The notes beneath the pieces are model-generated. The model made no database searches. It was not told where the DNA came from and was given only the letters and a program-made list of their open reading frames with translations. A DNA stretch of 59,084 bases, from the NCBI GenBank assembly GCA_020439995.1, contig JAGROY010000202.1, positions 1 through 59,084 of the forward strand, written 5' to 3'. Position 1 is the first letter of the stretch. Each line of letters begins with the position of its first letter. This document shows positions 7,530 to 16,223 of the stretch, piece after piece. The translations under genes were made by a program, and so were the position numbers. The stretch comes from Verrucomicrobiia bacterium. Lineage in GTDB: Bacteria > Verrucomicrobiota > Verrucomicrobiia > Verrucomicrobiales > DEV007.

Positions 7530-9962
7530 TTGGGAAAGCATCCATACCAACCGTTTCTCGGCTCGCGCCGCACCAGTGCGGGATCCCTTTGTTTGGGATT
7601 CCTTCTGCTGACTGCAAGCGTGCCGCACGTATCCGCTCAAGCCGGCAAGGGAGCCCTTTCTGATGATCCAGTCGCGATGCGTCGTGCGCAACTGGCGGAA
7701 GCATCCGAGAAGATTCATCAAGGTGATAAGCTGCGTGAAGCTGGTGACAACGAAGCTGCGCGGAAGCAATATGCCGAAGCCTTTGAAGTGCTGCCTGATG
7801 ATGCTCTTTCTGCCCGTCAGTTGAAGCTGCACTCCCTGTCCCAGTACAGCGAGACAACGCTGGCGCTTGCTCAGCAGAAAATGCAATCGAAGCAATTCTC
7901 CGAAGCGGAGGCGCTTGCTGATGATGTGCTGGGTGTCGAGCCTATGAATCGTGATGCAGCGAAGTTGAAGGCAATGCTGCAGAACGCTGATCCAGAGAAT
8001 CCGGCTTTCAGTGCGGAACTGCTCACCGACGTCGACCGGGTGAACGGGCTGTTGCGCAATGGTTATGACTTGATCGAGCTGGCCAGTTATGACGCTGCGC
8101 GTGAAAGCTTCAACAAGGTATTGCTCATCGATAAATACAATACCGCAGCGCGTAGCGGACTTGAAAAAGTCGATCGCCTTGCGATCGACGCGCTGCGTTC
8201 CAGCCGTGACCACATGCGATCAGACATGCTTCGCAAAGTGGATGAGGAGTGGCAGGTGAAAGTGCCGGACGATCTCAGCAGCCAATTTGGAAGTCAGGAC
8301 ATCGGCGGAGGACTGGAGGGTGGATCCGTTGCCATTCTTGAGAAGCTGAAATCGATCGTGTTTCCCCGTATCGAATTCCTCGATCTCAGTTTACGTGAAG
8401 TGATCCTGTTCCTCGGCGCAAAAACCAAGTCGATGGATAATCTGGAGCCAGACCCCGAGTTGAGGGGAATCAATTTCCTGCTCAAGGGCGGAGATGTCGA
8501 TCGCACAGTTACCCTTTCGCTTTCGAACATCCGCCTGCTCGACCTGATCGAATTGATCGCAGATCAGACGGGGACGAGCTATTCCATCGAGGAGTACGCC
8601 GTCGAGTTTCGTTCGCATTCAAGCGATGAAGTTTCCCTGATCACCCGCACGTTCCGAGTTCCGCCCGATTTTCTCAAGACCGCAGTTGTCGCGGACACAG
8701 GAGCAAATGATGATCCTTTCGCAGAGGGGAGTACCGGTGGCGGCTCTGAGTTGCACACGAGGATGGATGTCGCTGACTTTCTTCGTCAAAACGGAGTTGG
8801 CTTTCCCGACGGAGCCTCAGTGTTCTTCAATCCGTCGAGCAGTTCACTTATTGCCAGGAATACGGCGACTAACATTGGTCTGATCGAGGAAATCGTGAAT
8901 CGCGCGGCTTCGTCCGTTCCGCGGCAGGTGGTGGTCGAGCTGAAGATGATCCAGACAACCATGGAGACGCTGAACGAGCTTGGTATGGATACCTTGGTGG
9001 GTGGTTTTAATCTCGGCGGAAGTGACCGTGTTTTTGGCGCTGGTGGAACGGTGGGCAACCAATTTGTGGGAGAACAAGGTCTGGGCTCAGATTTCCCACT
9101 GGTGTTTCCGGGAGCAGGTAGCCAGGTCGCCGTTCCCGTCGGAACCAATCCGCTGACAGCTGGTCTTCGTTCATCCAACAGTCTGCGTGAGCAGGTAACG
9201 ATCGATAGCCTTCTGGAGGGTGCGTCCAGCGGCGGAAGTCAGAAATCGCCAGCTGTTATCGGTGTTTCAGGGGTTTTTACGGATCCTCAGTTCCAGACGG
9301 TGCTGCGGGCGCTGTCACAGAAAAAGGGGGTAGACCTCGCGTCATCACCATCGGTGGTCGTTCGCAGTGGTGAGCGTGCCAGTATCTTGCTGGTTCGAGA
9401 ATTCATCTACCCGACTGAGTTCGATCCGCCAGAAATCCCACAGGAATTCGGAGGTGCTGCCGCTGGTGGTGGATCTTTCCCGGTAACGCCAACTACGCCA
9501 ACTGCATTCGAAACACGCAATGTCGGAACCACGTTCGAGGTCGAGCCAGTGATCAGTCAGGACGGAACGTCCGTTGAATTGAATCTGGCTCCAGCTGTTG
9601 TGGAATTCGAAGGATTCGTGAACTACGGATCTCCCATCACGACGGTGGAAGGCGGCGAGACCATTGTTCTGACTGAGAACAGGATTCCTCAACCGATCTT
9701 CAGGGTGGTTCAGCTGAGCACGACGGTTTCCATCTGGAACAACAATACCGTGGTGATCGGTGGTTTGGTCAGTGACGAAGTGAGCACGATCAACGATAAG
9801 ACTCCGATCTTTGGTGATCTGCCTTTCCTGGGTTCGATGTTCCGAAGCAAGGTGACGGATCAACGCAGGCGTGCGCTGATCTTCTTTGTCACCGTGAAAG
9901 TCGTCGATCCTGGTGGACAGCCCATCACTGGCTCAACATCCTTACTTTCGAACGCCAACTAG
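7530..9962 (+). CDS. Type IV pilus/type II secretion-like secretin (Amuc_1098-like)
   Basis: The only usable start in this frame is TTG 7530; no ATG or GTG lies between the upstream stop at 7485 and the signal peptide. The signal peptide has a hydrophobic core SLCLGFLLLTASV and cleaves near VSAQA. Residues about 45-230 form TPR-like helices (EKIHQGDKLREAGDNEAARKQYAEA). A central N-domain region follows, with repeated VVVELKMIQT-type secretin_N segments. The C-terminal secretin pore domain ends with the signature VVIGGLVSDEV...KTPIFGDLPFLGSMFRSK. The TPR plus secretin layout and the 810-residue length match the Amuc_1098 family of Verrucomicrobia type IV pilus outer-membrane proteins. The protein would form the outer-membrane ring. 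No pilin, ATPase or platform gene is adjacent. Confidence 0.85.
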   Translation: MGKHPYQPFLGSRRTSAGSLCLGFLLLTASVPHVSAQAGKGALSDDPVAMRRAQLAEASEKIHQGDKLREAGDNEAARKQYAEAFEVLPDDALSARQLKLHSLSQYSETTLALAQQKMQSKQFSEAEALADDVLGVEPMNRDAAKLKAMLQNADPENPAFSAELLTDVDRVNGLLRNGYDLIELASYDAARESFNKVLLIDKYNTAARSGLEKVDRLAIDALRSSRDHMRSDMLRKVDEEWQVKVPDDLSSQFGSQDIGGGLEGGSVAILEKLKSIVFPRIEFLDLSLREVILFLGAKTKSMDNLEPDPELRGINFLLKGGDVDRTVTLSLSNIRLLDLIELIADQTGTSYSIEEYAVEFRSHSSDEVSLITRTFRVPPDFLKTAVVADTGANDDPFAEGSTGGGSELHTRMDVADFLRQNGVGFPDGASVFFNPSSSSLIARNTATNIGLIEEIVNRAASSVPRQVVVELKMIQTTMETLNELGMDTLVGGFNLGGSDRVFGAGGTVGNQFVGEQGLGSDFPLVFPGAGSQVAVPVGTNPLTAGLRSSNSLREQVTIDSLLEGASSGGSQKSPAVIGVSGVFTDPQFQTVLRALSQKKGVDLASSPSVVVRSGERASILLVREFIYPTEFDPPEIPQEFGGAAAGGGSFPVTPTTPTAFETRNVGTTFEVEPVISQDGTSVELNLAPAVVEFEGFVNYGSPITTVEGGETIVLTENRIPQPIFRVVQLSTTVSIWNNNTVVIGGLVSDEVSTINDKTPIFGDLPFLGSMFRSKVTDQRRRALIFFVTVKVVDPGGQPITGSTSLLSNAN

Positions 9963-9986
9963 GACGCCCGCGATTCTCAAACTGCG

Positions 9987-10199
9987 ATGGAACGCGACGC
10001 TGCTATCGGCAGAATAGAGGAAGCCTGCAAGCAGATCGCATTGCAGTTCATGAAAATACATCCGGCGTTGCCCGGGCTGGCAGACGAGGATGTCCAGAGC
10101 GACTGCCTCAAAAGCCTGCACGCCATGACTACCGAACTGGAAACGATAAAAAAGAAGCTCATTCGGCTCAAAGGCAGGGATGATTCGAGCGAGTTGTAG
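9987..10199 (+). CDS. Small hydrophilic helical protein, unknown
   Basis: This 70-residue product begins 24 bp after the secretin stop and may be co-transcribed with it. It is hydrophilic, with two predicted amphipathic helices (IEEACKQIALQFMKI and LKSLHAMTTELETIKKKLIRL); the second could form a short coiled coil. There is no signal peptide. I do not recognise a family. A role tied to the secretin is possible but rests on position only. Confidence 0.55.
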   Translation: MERDAAIGRIEEACKQIALQFMKIHPALPGLADEDVQSDCLKSLHAMTTELETIKKKLIRLKGRDDSSEL

Positions 10200-10255
10200 G
10201 CATTTTGCCTCGCCGGGTTGCACTTGAGTAAAAAGTTTCAACTAAACTTCACCCT

Positions 10256-10414
10256 ATGTGGAACATCATCATTGGCCTTGTGTTTGTAGTGGGAGGTCTG
10301 TCGGGCAAAATGGTATTGATCGGGACGAATAGTAGTCCCGCACTTGCTGTTGTAGGCGGCTTGATGCTGATCTGGGGGATCGTGCAAATGGTACGCAACA
10401 AGAACGGGGCGTAG
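10256..10414 (+). CDS. 52-residue two-helix membrane protein, unknown
   Basis: ATG 10256 opens a short frame ending at TAG 10412-10414. It encodes two hydrophobic segments, IIIGLVFVVGGLSG and ALAVVGGLMLIWGIVQMV, joined by a polar loop and ending in a basic tail (RNKNGA). This is the usual pattern of a small inner-membrane hairpin protein with cytoplasmic positive charge. It lies 56 bp after the 70-residue gene and converges on holB. Function unknown. Confidence 0.6.
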   Translation: MWNIIIGLVFVVGGLSGKMVLIGTNSSPALAVVGGLMLIWGIVQMVRNKNGA

Positions 10415-10435
10415 GCCTGTTCGGAAATGCAGGCC
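10414..10435. terminator. Hairpin between convergent genes (possible terminator)
   Basis: GGCCTG (10414-10419) pairs with CAGGCC (10430-10435) across a 10-nt loop. It starts at the stop of the small membrane protein and lies 30 bp from the end of holB on the other strand. No T-run follows, so it may act with Rho or only as an RNA 3'-end stabiliser. Confidence 0.3.
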
Positions 10436-10464
10436 GCTTGCCTGGCTGCGGGCTGGGATTTATG

Positions 10465-11454
10465 CTAGCTGGCCCGCTGCGGACCAAATGCATCGAGGAA
10501 CGCAACTTCCAGAGCCAACGATTCATTGACGTTCGTTTGCAGGTTCTGGCGGAGTTTATCTGCCGCTTCCAGGCGTTTGTGAAGTTCGCTGGAAGTGATT
10601 CGCTGGGCAGCTGCAGTGAGTGCGGTTCGGTGGTCCGGCAAGTCGATCTTGGGCCATCCTGCCTGCAGGCGAAGCATATCGCCCAGCCACAGCAGGAGGA
10701 TTTCGAGTTGTTGATCGCGTTGCTGAAGGTAGCGGGCCTCGGTCAGCGCTTTGAAGTGGGCCTCCCGGGTTTTTAGCCAGTCACCGTCCGTAGTTTGCTT
10801 GTAGCGGACGGTCTCAGCCTTCGCTTCCTTGTCCATCTCGTCGGAGATTTCCGCTTTCACAGCAGCCAGCAGGGCTGCGAATTGCTTCATGAGCGAGAGC
10901 GCTCGTCCTATGGTTAGTTCTCCAGAAAAATGGGCCGCCAATGCCTCGACGAGGCCGCGTTGTGCAGCGGTAAACTGCCTAGTCGTTCCAGGTTCGGGAG
11001 CCAGGGCTACGCTGATGCAGCGTGAGCGCACGGTGTCCAGCAATTGCTCTGGAAAACGTGTGAGCAGCAGCAGCAGGCAGCCGTCCGGCGGCTCTTCCAG
11101 TGTCTTCAGGAACGAGTTCACGGCTGCCGTGGCCATGCGATCGGCATCGATGACCACGCCAGCTTTCACTTTGCCGCGCTCGACTCCGCCGAGGTAGAGC
11201 GACCGTTCCAAGTCGCGCATTTGGTCTACCGTGATCGCCCGCGATTTCGATTCTGGAGCAACGAGGCGAACGCCTTCGTTCTGGAAGTCTTCCAGAGTCT
11301 TGCGATCGCTTTGATTCACCGTCTGCAGAAGGCGAACGGCAAAATTTTCGCGAACGGAGTTTTCCAGGCTGGTGATCAGATACGCATGGGCCAGCCGCCC
11401 CTGAGCATGAGCCCGGGTGAGATACGCTAGTGCTGAATCAGGAAAAAACGCCAT
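10465..11454 (-). CDS. holB: DNA polymerase III clamp-loader delta' subunit
   Basis: This 329-residue protein starts MAFFPDSALAYLTRAHAQGRLAHAYLITS, matching the delta' opening in which the partner helix and the HAYL strand precede the nucleotide-binding fold. The central segment VKAGVVIDADRMATAAVNSFLKTLEEPPDGCLLLLLT contains the sensor-1 type ALLKTLEEPP signature shared by delta' and DnaX proteins, followed by DTVRSRC, the SRC motif. No classical P-loop is present; delta' is normally an inactive ATPase, so this is expected. It acts in the clamp loader that places the beta clamp on primed DNA. The C-terminal half is helical, as in the collar domain. It lies about 140 bp downstream of the [4Fe-4S] protein gene on the same strand. 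Confidence 0.85.
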   Translation of the reverse strand: MAFFPDSALAYLTRAHAQGRLAHAYLITSLENSVRENFAVRLLQTVNQSDRKTLEDFQNEGVRLVAPESKSRAITVDQMRDLERSLYLGGVERGKVKAGVVIDADRMATAAVNSFLKTLEEPPDGCLLLLLTRFPEQLLDTVRSRCISVALAPEPGTTRQFTAAQRGLVEALAAHFSGELTIGRALSLMKQFAALLAAVKAEISDEMDKEAKAETVRYKQTTDGDWLKTREAHFKALTEARYLQQRDQQLEILLLWLGDMLRLQAGWPKIDLPDHRTALTAAAQRITSSELHKRLEAADKLRQNLQTNVNESLALEVAFLDAFGPQRAS

Positions 11455-11590
11455 GAGAGTGGTATCCTAGTCAACGGCTTCCAGTCGGGGAAAGAAAGCG
11501 GAAAAGCTCATTTTTCGCGGCGACGCAGCAGTGACTTTCAGCCGCCAGCCACGGCTTCGATTCGTCACGGAGTGGAGGCCTACGGAGCGA

Positions 11591-12271
11591 TCAAGAAGCC
11601 GCAGCTTCGTCCGCCATACGTTTCTTGACGACCGCTCGCGCGGCGGCGACGAGGATGTTGCACGCTTCACAACAGAGCAGGGGAACATTTTCCGGCAGTT
11701 CAACGCCGGGGGCAGGCGAGGCCTCCAGGCGCTTTTCGCGAACAAGAGGAACTGGCAGGTCTTCAGAAATTTCCCAGAGGATCTTGCGCCTGCAGTTTTC
11801 CGGTGCGCAGGCCTCCTGCACCAGCGCCGTTGCCTCTTCATCTCGGATGAGCCCTGTGACGCGATACATTCCAGTCTGGCGATTGAGAGTCTGCCGAAGA
11901 TGCATGGGAGCGATTTTCCCGTTGGCCCATCGTAGCCACAGCGCAATGCCCGCTGGGTAGAAATAGTCCAGCGCTTCCCGCACCGCCTCTATGCTGGGCA
12001 GCTCAAGTAGCCAGTCGCCAGAGAGGTTTGGAGCGGACTTGAGCGGTCGAAATTTTCGTTCTGCATCCAGTTTGGCCAGTTGCCGGGCATCGATGGGGAG
12101 CGTGTGAGTGGGGAGCGCATCGGCACCTGAATCTGGGCCGAATCGTACCAAGTCTGCAGTGTGGCACACGCGATAGCCGGATGTGGTCTTCCAGATGTTG
12201 ACTTCGCCTATGCGGCGCACGGTTCCCGGCTTCAGCCAGGCTGCGAGAGAATCGATGATCGATGTGGGCAT
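11591..12271 (-). CDS. Putative [4Fe-4S] protein resembling the DR2241 C-terminal part
   Basis: This 226-residue protein sits 18 bp downstream of the CbiX gene and is probably in one transcript with it. Its C-terminal third has a cysteine cluster: C155 and C160 (ACAPENCRR), then C200, C201 and C204 (LLCCEACN), spaced to hold an iron-sulfur cluster. In the Deinococcus DR2241 type protein a CbiX domain is fused to a domain binding a [4Fe-4S] cluster; the layout here suggests a split version. Residues 80-130 are rich in Trp and may form the stabilising domain. The identification depends on the neighbour and the Cys pattern, not on a search. It might assist metal insertion into, or redox handling of, a sirohydrochlorin-type tetrapyrrole. 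Confidence 0.55.
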   Translation of the reverse strand: MPTSIIDSLAAWLKPGTVRRIGEVNIWKTTSGYRVCHTADLVRFGPDSGADALPTHTLPIDARQLAKLDAERKFRPLKSAPNLSGDWLLELPSIEAVREALDYFYPAGIALWLRWANGKIAPMHLRQTLNRQTGMYRVTGLIRDEEATALVQEACAPENCRRKILWEISEDLPVPLVREKRLEASPAPGVELPENVPLLCCEACNILVAAARAVVKKRMADEAAAS

Positions 12272-12289
12272 TTTAGATAGGGGAAAGTG

Positions 12290-13120
12290 TCACGGTTGGG
12301 AATTTCCTGCAGTCTCGCCATGAAGTGTATCGAATGCGGCCACCTGGTCGAGGATGACGTCTGCCAGCATCGGCTCTGTACCGATGGCGCTGCTGTAGTA
12401 GAGCGATTTACCGTGCAGGCGGTTTGGGTTCTGGCGGAAAATGGAGCGTGCGCTCGCTGCTTCGGTCGGCTCTTTCTCCAGTCCAAGCATCACCGGAATG
12501 TCCTGATAGCTGTGAAGCCCGTCGGCGATGAAAAAGGGCACGACAATGACATTCGGCTGCGTGCTGAGCGTATACCAGTCCGAGATGAGCGGCGGCTCTT
12601 CCATGTAGGTGTCAATCACCTGGGCGAAGCCTTCGATTTCCTGCTGAATCAGTTTCACCTGATCTTTAATCGCCTTCGTGGATTGCTCGTTCAAAGTAGT
12701 GCCGTGCCCGACGACGATGAGCGTTGATTCGGAACGAGGGGCGTCCGGTGCGACCTCATTGGCCCTGTTGAGCAAGAGGCGGGTCATTGACGGGTGAATG
12801 CCAACAGGATCGCAGTAGCGGATGGTTTTGCCGTCCCGCTGCGTCACTGGTCCATCCAGTTGCAGCTCCCGCAGGATGACTTCGCGGGTGAAGTAGCCCT
12901 CACTGATGAAATTGGGCACCACGTAGACAACCTCAGAATCCAGCATGTGCAGAACCTCGCGCATGCTTGGTTCTTCCTTCCAGAATGCGCAAGCGACTTC
13001 GGCGAAAATGCCACGGGAGCGGATCGTGTCCGCGTGCTGGTAGGTCGGGTCACTGCTATCCGGATTCAGGGTGGAGCCGTGGCCGATGATCACGAGGGCG
13101 CTGTGTTTTCTGGGAGTCAT
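12290..13120 (-). CDS. cbiX: CbiX-type sirohydrochlorin chelatase, two domains
   Basis: I chose ATG 13120 (MTPRKHS) because the first core strand ALVIIGHGST follows 8 residues later; the frame is open up to 13189. The 276-residue product has two chelatase-type modules. The first begins with VIIGHGSTLNPDS and the second with IVVGHGTTLNEQS, each with the conserved histidine of the CbiX/SirB family. VVPNFISEGYFT and VVPFFIADGLHS are the matching second strands with VP-F-ADG-H character. Family members insert cobalt or iron into sirohydrochlorin for cobalamin or siroheme synthesis. No other tetrapyrrole genes are next to it, so the metal is undecided. The adjacent [4Fe-4S] gene suggests a DR2241-like system. 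Confidence 0.8.
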   Translation of the reverse strand: MTPRKHSALVIIGHGSTLNPDSSDPTYQHADTIRSRGIFAEVACAFWKEEPSMREVLHMLDSEVVYVVPNFISEGYFTREVILRELQLDGPVTQRDGKTIRYCDPVGIHPSMTRLLLNRANEVAPDAPRSESTLIVVGHGTTLNEQSTKAIKDQVKLIQQEIEGFAQVIDTYMEEPPLISDWYTLSTQPNVIVVPFFIADGLHSYQDIPVMLGLEKEPTEAASARSIFRQNPNRLHGKSLYYSSAIGTEPMLADVILDQVAAFDTLHGETAGNSQP

Positions 13121-13231
13121 CAGGATTTCGATACGTTTGTGAATGGGATAGGGCAACCGGGAATCTTCAATTGCTTCGACGCATTGCATTTGATCAGAAC
13201 TAAGACTTCCTGCTCGTTGGCCGTTTCATTC

Positions 13232-13426
13232 ATGGATGCCTATATGTGGCCAATGTCTTCGGCAGGGTTCGAATCTTCAATCGTCTGGGGCCTGTTTTCC
13301 TGGCAGAATACTCTGTGTTTCCTGGGCGTCCTTGTCTGGCTGGTTGCGATTGCCGTGCGCCAGTGCCGCACCCCGCTGGAGGTGCTCATGCCGGAGTTCG
13401 ACGGGAAGCTTGTCGGGTTTGTGTGA
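13232..13426 (+). CDS. Possible 64-residue single-pass membrane protein
   Basis: From ATG 13232 to TGA 13426 the product has one hydrophobic segment (TLCFLGVLVWLVAIAV) followed by a basic and polar tail (RQCRTPLEVLMPEFDGKLVG). It precedes two other membrane-protein genes on the same strand by about 60 bp. There is no clear ribosome-binding site, and later ATGs at 13244 and 13253 are equally usable. Plausible but unproven; unknown family. Confidence 0.35.
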   Translation: MDAYMWPMSSAGFESSIVWGLFSWQNTLCFLGVLVWLVAIAVRQCRTPLEVLMPEFDGKLVGFV

Positions 13427-13485
13427 AGGAAGGTTCCTGGCCAATTCCAACTTAACCCGGAACCCATCGCTCATCCTCATTTGGC

Positions 13486-14001
13486 ATGACCTCGGCATCC
13501 TCTACGGAACGAAAGCATGAAAAAAGTGCAATTGCAGCCCTGCTTGGTGCCTACGGCAATCAGGTGGCATGGCTGGCGACGCTATGGATCCTTGTGTTCT
13601 TTGCGTTTCCCGTCTTGAGGTGGGGGACTGAGCTGATGATTTGCTCCAGCTGGGTCGCGACTGTGGCAGGAATTGCGATGAGCAGGCGAATGCGGACAGA
13701 GGAGGTCTGGATTGATGAGGCTCACCGAAACGCTGTGACTGGAACCTGGTTTTACGCTGGATTCACGATCGTGCTGGCAGCGGTGATCTGTGGACATGTG
13801 TTGAGTTGGGTTGCGCCGATGTTTTGGCGCCAGATAGTGGAAAGCGGGCCGATCTTTCATCGAGAGGGAATTCTGTATGGAGTCTTCCTTGATCGATTTT
13901 GGGAAACTACAGCAGTCCTCTTAGTAATGGGAGCCTACTTGTCCACTTATGCGTTTGCTCAGATTCTTCCCTGTCAGATGGCTTGGCTTGCGCCGGGATG
14001 A
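13486..14001 (+). CDS. Multi-pass membrane protein, unknown
   Basis: This 171-residue protein has about four hydrophobic stretches: VAWLATLWILVFFAFPVL, SSWVATVAGIAM, GFTIVLAAVICGHVLSWV and ETTAVLLVMGAYLSTYAFA. Between the second and third lies a charged loop (SRRMRTEEVWIDEAHRNA). The stop codon overlaps the next start as ATGA, which implies translational coupling with the following membrane-protein gene and a shared function. No family recognised. It lacks a cleavable signal peptide. Confidence 0.65.
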   Translation: MTSASSTERKHEKSAIAALLGAYGNQVAWLATLWILVFFAFPVLRWGTELMICSSWVATVAGIAMSRRMRTEEVWIDEAHRNAVTGTWFYAGFTIVLAAVICGHVLSWVAPMFWRQIVESGPIFHREGILYGVFLDRFWETTAVLLVMGAYLSTYAFAQILPCQMAWLAPG

Positions 14002-14558
14002 CTTGGAAGGAGCATGAAGAGGGCATTTTTCGCCCGTACCGATTGTGGGTCGCAGCTTTTAATACAAGGCCTGAAGAAGTCGGCGAATCGCTTCAGATTG
14101 AGATTAATCAACTGATTGCCAGGGCTCGATCAATCGCACTCTCGGCACAATCGTCAAAATCGGCGCGTATGTGGCTGGTCTCCGATCCTTGGTATCATAT
14201 GGATGCATTGAATTTTTCCAACGGACCGATGTTGCCGTTCTGGGTTGACTTCGGGCGATCCGCGAGCTGGGCAATCGGATTTGCGCTGTTGTCCGGCCTT
14301 GCATTGCCTGATCGATGGCGAAAGCAGGGGCTGGTGGTGACGTTATCTGCGGTTCCGTGTCTGTTTGTGGCGCTCGAATGGCAGAGTATCAGGCACGCGA
14401 AATCCATTCTCACTTCACCGCTTGCATCAGAGCAGCAGCGAGCCGACGCGGGAGCCAGATTGGCGGTGGGGCGAGTCTGTTTCTGGAGAGTGACCGTCGA
14501 TCGAAATCTTCAGGATGACAGTCGCTATCCAAAGAGCCTGCGATGGTTTCTCAAATAG
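13998..14558 (+). CDS. Membrane protein coupled to the preceding gene, unknown
   Basis: ATG 13998 overlaps the upstream stop as ATGA and is the preferred start; the frame is open further upstream, but that part is the shadow of the previous gene. The 186-residue product begins with a soluble region (MTWKEHEEGIFRPYRLW, then helices EEVGESLQIEINQLIARARSIALSA). Two hydrophobic helices follow near ASWAIGFALLSGLALPD and LVVTLSAVPCLFVALEW. A charged C-terminus ends in YPKSLRWFLK. Together with the previous gene it may make a small membrane complex. No family recognised. Confidence 0.6.
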   Translation: MTWKEHEEGIFRPYRLWVAAFNTRPEEVGESLQIEINQLIARARSIALSAQSSKSARMWLVSDPWYHMDALNFSNGPMLPFWVDFGRSASWAIGFALLSGLALPDRWRKQGLVVTLSAVPCLFVALEWQSIRHAKSILTSPLASEQQRADAGARLAVGRVCFWRVTVDRNLQDDSRYPKSLRWFLK

Positions 14559-14591
14559 TGAGCGCCCGGTCTCGGATGGGACATTGCAAAA

Positions 14592-16187
14592 TCACCGCGC
14601 CAGTTTTAGCAACTGGTAATGTTTGCCGTCGCGGGCGGTGACTTCGGTTACTAGGGTCGGTTCCCCGGCGGCAGTGAGTGTATTGCGTTGGAATACGCGC
14701 TCGCGGTGATTGCTTTGCAAGAGCAGGTAGACGGTGTCTGCGGGGATCTGGCTGGGTCGGTCTGCGATGGTGTAGTCCTGGGTGACGTAGAAGAGGAAGG
14801 GTTGCGGGCCTGGTTTGAAAACCGCCAAGTGTGCGTCACCGGGTAGTGCTGCGCTGATCGTCTGTCCGAGGGGTCTTACGTTGGCCCTTTCGTCCTGAAG
14901 GTGGCGGGTATCCACTGCGATCATGATGATCACTGCGGCGATGATGGTGGTGGTGCCGATTGTCAGTTTTGCCAATGTGTCCAGTGGCCTGCGTTGGATT
15001 AGGAATAACACTGTCGCGACTACAAGTCCAATCACGAGTGGTGTGATCCCTGGAGTGACGACGGCTGGGATTGCGATTGCGGCCAGAGCGAGGGGGCGAG
15101 CAAGGGACCGGACGACGAGTTGCCACCACTTCTGGATTTTGTCGCGCGATTCTTCCCATGCGCGAGTTGTGATCCAGCCAGTGAGAATCGCTGCGCCTCC
15201 AAACAGCGGCATGGTGAATCGAGGGCGGGATTCGGGTATGAGAGAGACGATGAGAAACATGATCAGAATGCCCCACTTGAGGCCACGGATTGCGGAGCCG
15301 GTGAGAGATGGTTCGGTTCGCGACCACGGTGTGATGTTGCGCCAGAAGATAATCAGGAAGATCGCCCAAGGGGCAAAGTTGGCGATACCCTGAAGGGGAA
15401 CAAGAAAGTAGTTGCCCCAGTCGATTCCAGCGGGATCGAGGCGTTCGGTGAGTTGCTGTAGCCAGACGGTCTGGGCTTTGTCTACATCAGCATCGAAGGC
15501 GGCGGATCGATGGGCATTGGCAATCGCCCACGGTGCGAAGATGGAACACATGATCCCGATGCCGAATAAATGCGGCGGTCGCAGCAGGTCTTTCAGCCGT
15601 TGGCTGTCGATGAGCGTGGCTATCACGACGCCGTAGACGAAGAGGAGATGCACGGGCCCTTTGGTGAGCATGGCCAGGCCCAGGAAGAACCATGGAATCG
15701 TGTGAGTGAGCCACGGATTGGCCTCCCGGTGCCAGAAGCGCAGCCACAGTGCCATGGCGATGGCGGTCAACGCGACGTAGAGCGCCTCTATCTCGGCAAG
15801 TCGCCCTTTGTCCACCTGAGCGAAGCAGGCGAGAAAGCTGAGAGCGGCGACGAGTGCGCCATTGTCGCTGATCATTCCGCGACTACTCCATACTATGACG
15901 ATGGTCGCGATCAGGATCGCGAGTACGGATGGAAGTCGGGCGGTCCATTCGTTCTCGACGCCCGTGAGTTTGAACGACGCGGCGATCGCCCAGTTGATCA
16001 TCGGCGGTTTGCGACTGTAGGGCTTGCCCTCGGAAAAGGGGACGATCCATTCGCCGGTGCGCAACATCGTGCGCGCCGGCAGAATGCGACGTCCTTCTTC
16101 GCCTTTCAGCTCGGGATCACCGAGGCCGGGCAAAAAAATCGCCGCCCATAGCAGGGCGGCGATTCCGTAAAGTTGCCAGCTTCTCAT
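14592..16187 (-). CDS. ArnT/GT39-like membrane glycosyltransferase
   Basis: This 531-residue polytopic protein opens with a transmembrane helix and then LPGLGDPELKGEEGRRILPARTML. This corresponds to the first periplasmic loop of the GT-C superfamily (PMT, ArnT, GT39), whose acidic residues act in sugar transfer from a polyprenyl-phosphate donor. KPPMINWAIAASFKLTGVENEWTARLPSV is the typical second part of that loop. About ten further hydrophobic segments follow, and then a soluble C-terminal tail. It probably adds a sugar or aminosugar to lipid A, a lipid carrier or an exported protein; donor and acceptor cannot be read. It sits just downstream of pnp on the same strand, which may be only positional. 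Confidence 0.75.
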   Translation of the reverse strand: MRSWQLYGIAALLWAAIFLPGLGDPELKGEEGRRILPARTMLRTGEWIVPFSEGKPYSRKPPMINWAIAASFKLTGVENEWTARLPSVLAILIATIVIVWSSRGMISDNGALVAALSFLACFAQVDKGRLAEIEALYVALTAIAMALWLRFWHREANPWLTHTIPWFFLGLAMLTKGPVHLLFVYGVVIATLIDSQRLKDLLRPPHLFGIGIMCSIFAPWAIANAHRSAAFDADVDKAQTVWLQQLTERLDPAGIDWGNYFLVPLQGIANFAPWAIFLIIFWRNITPWSRTEPSLTGSAIRGLKWGILIMFLIVSLIPESRPRFTMPLFGGAAILTGWITTRAWEESRDKIQKWWQLVVRSLARPLALAAIAIPAVVTPGITPLVIGLVVATVLFLIQRRPLDTLAKLTIGTTTIIAAVIIMIAVDTRHLQDERANVRPLGQTISAALPGDAHLAVFKPGPQPFLFYVTQDYTIADRPSQIPADTVYLLLQSNHRERVFQRNTLTAAGEPTLVTEVTARDGKHYQLLKLAR

Positions 16188-16223
16188 GTTATCGAGAAGA
16201 TTGCGTCATCGTTCCTTGTGAAA

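Noticed and set aside
12794..13426. A 210-codon forward frame antisense to cbiX
   Set aside because: Most of it is the shadow of the chelatase. Only its last 64 codons, starting at 13232, look like a possible membrane protein and are listed separately.
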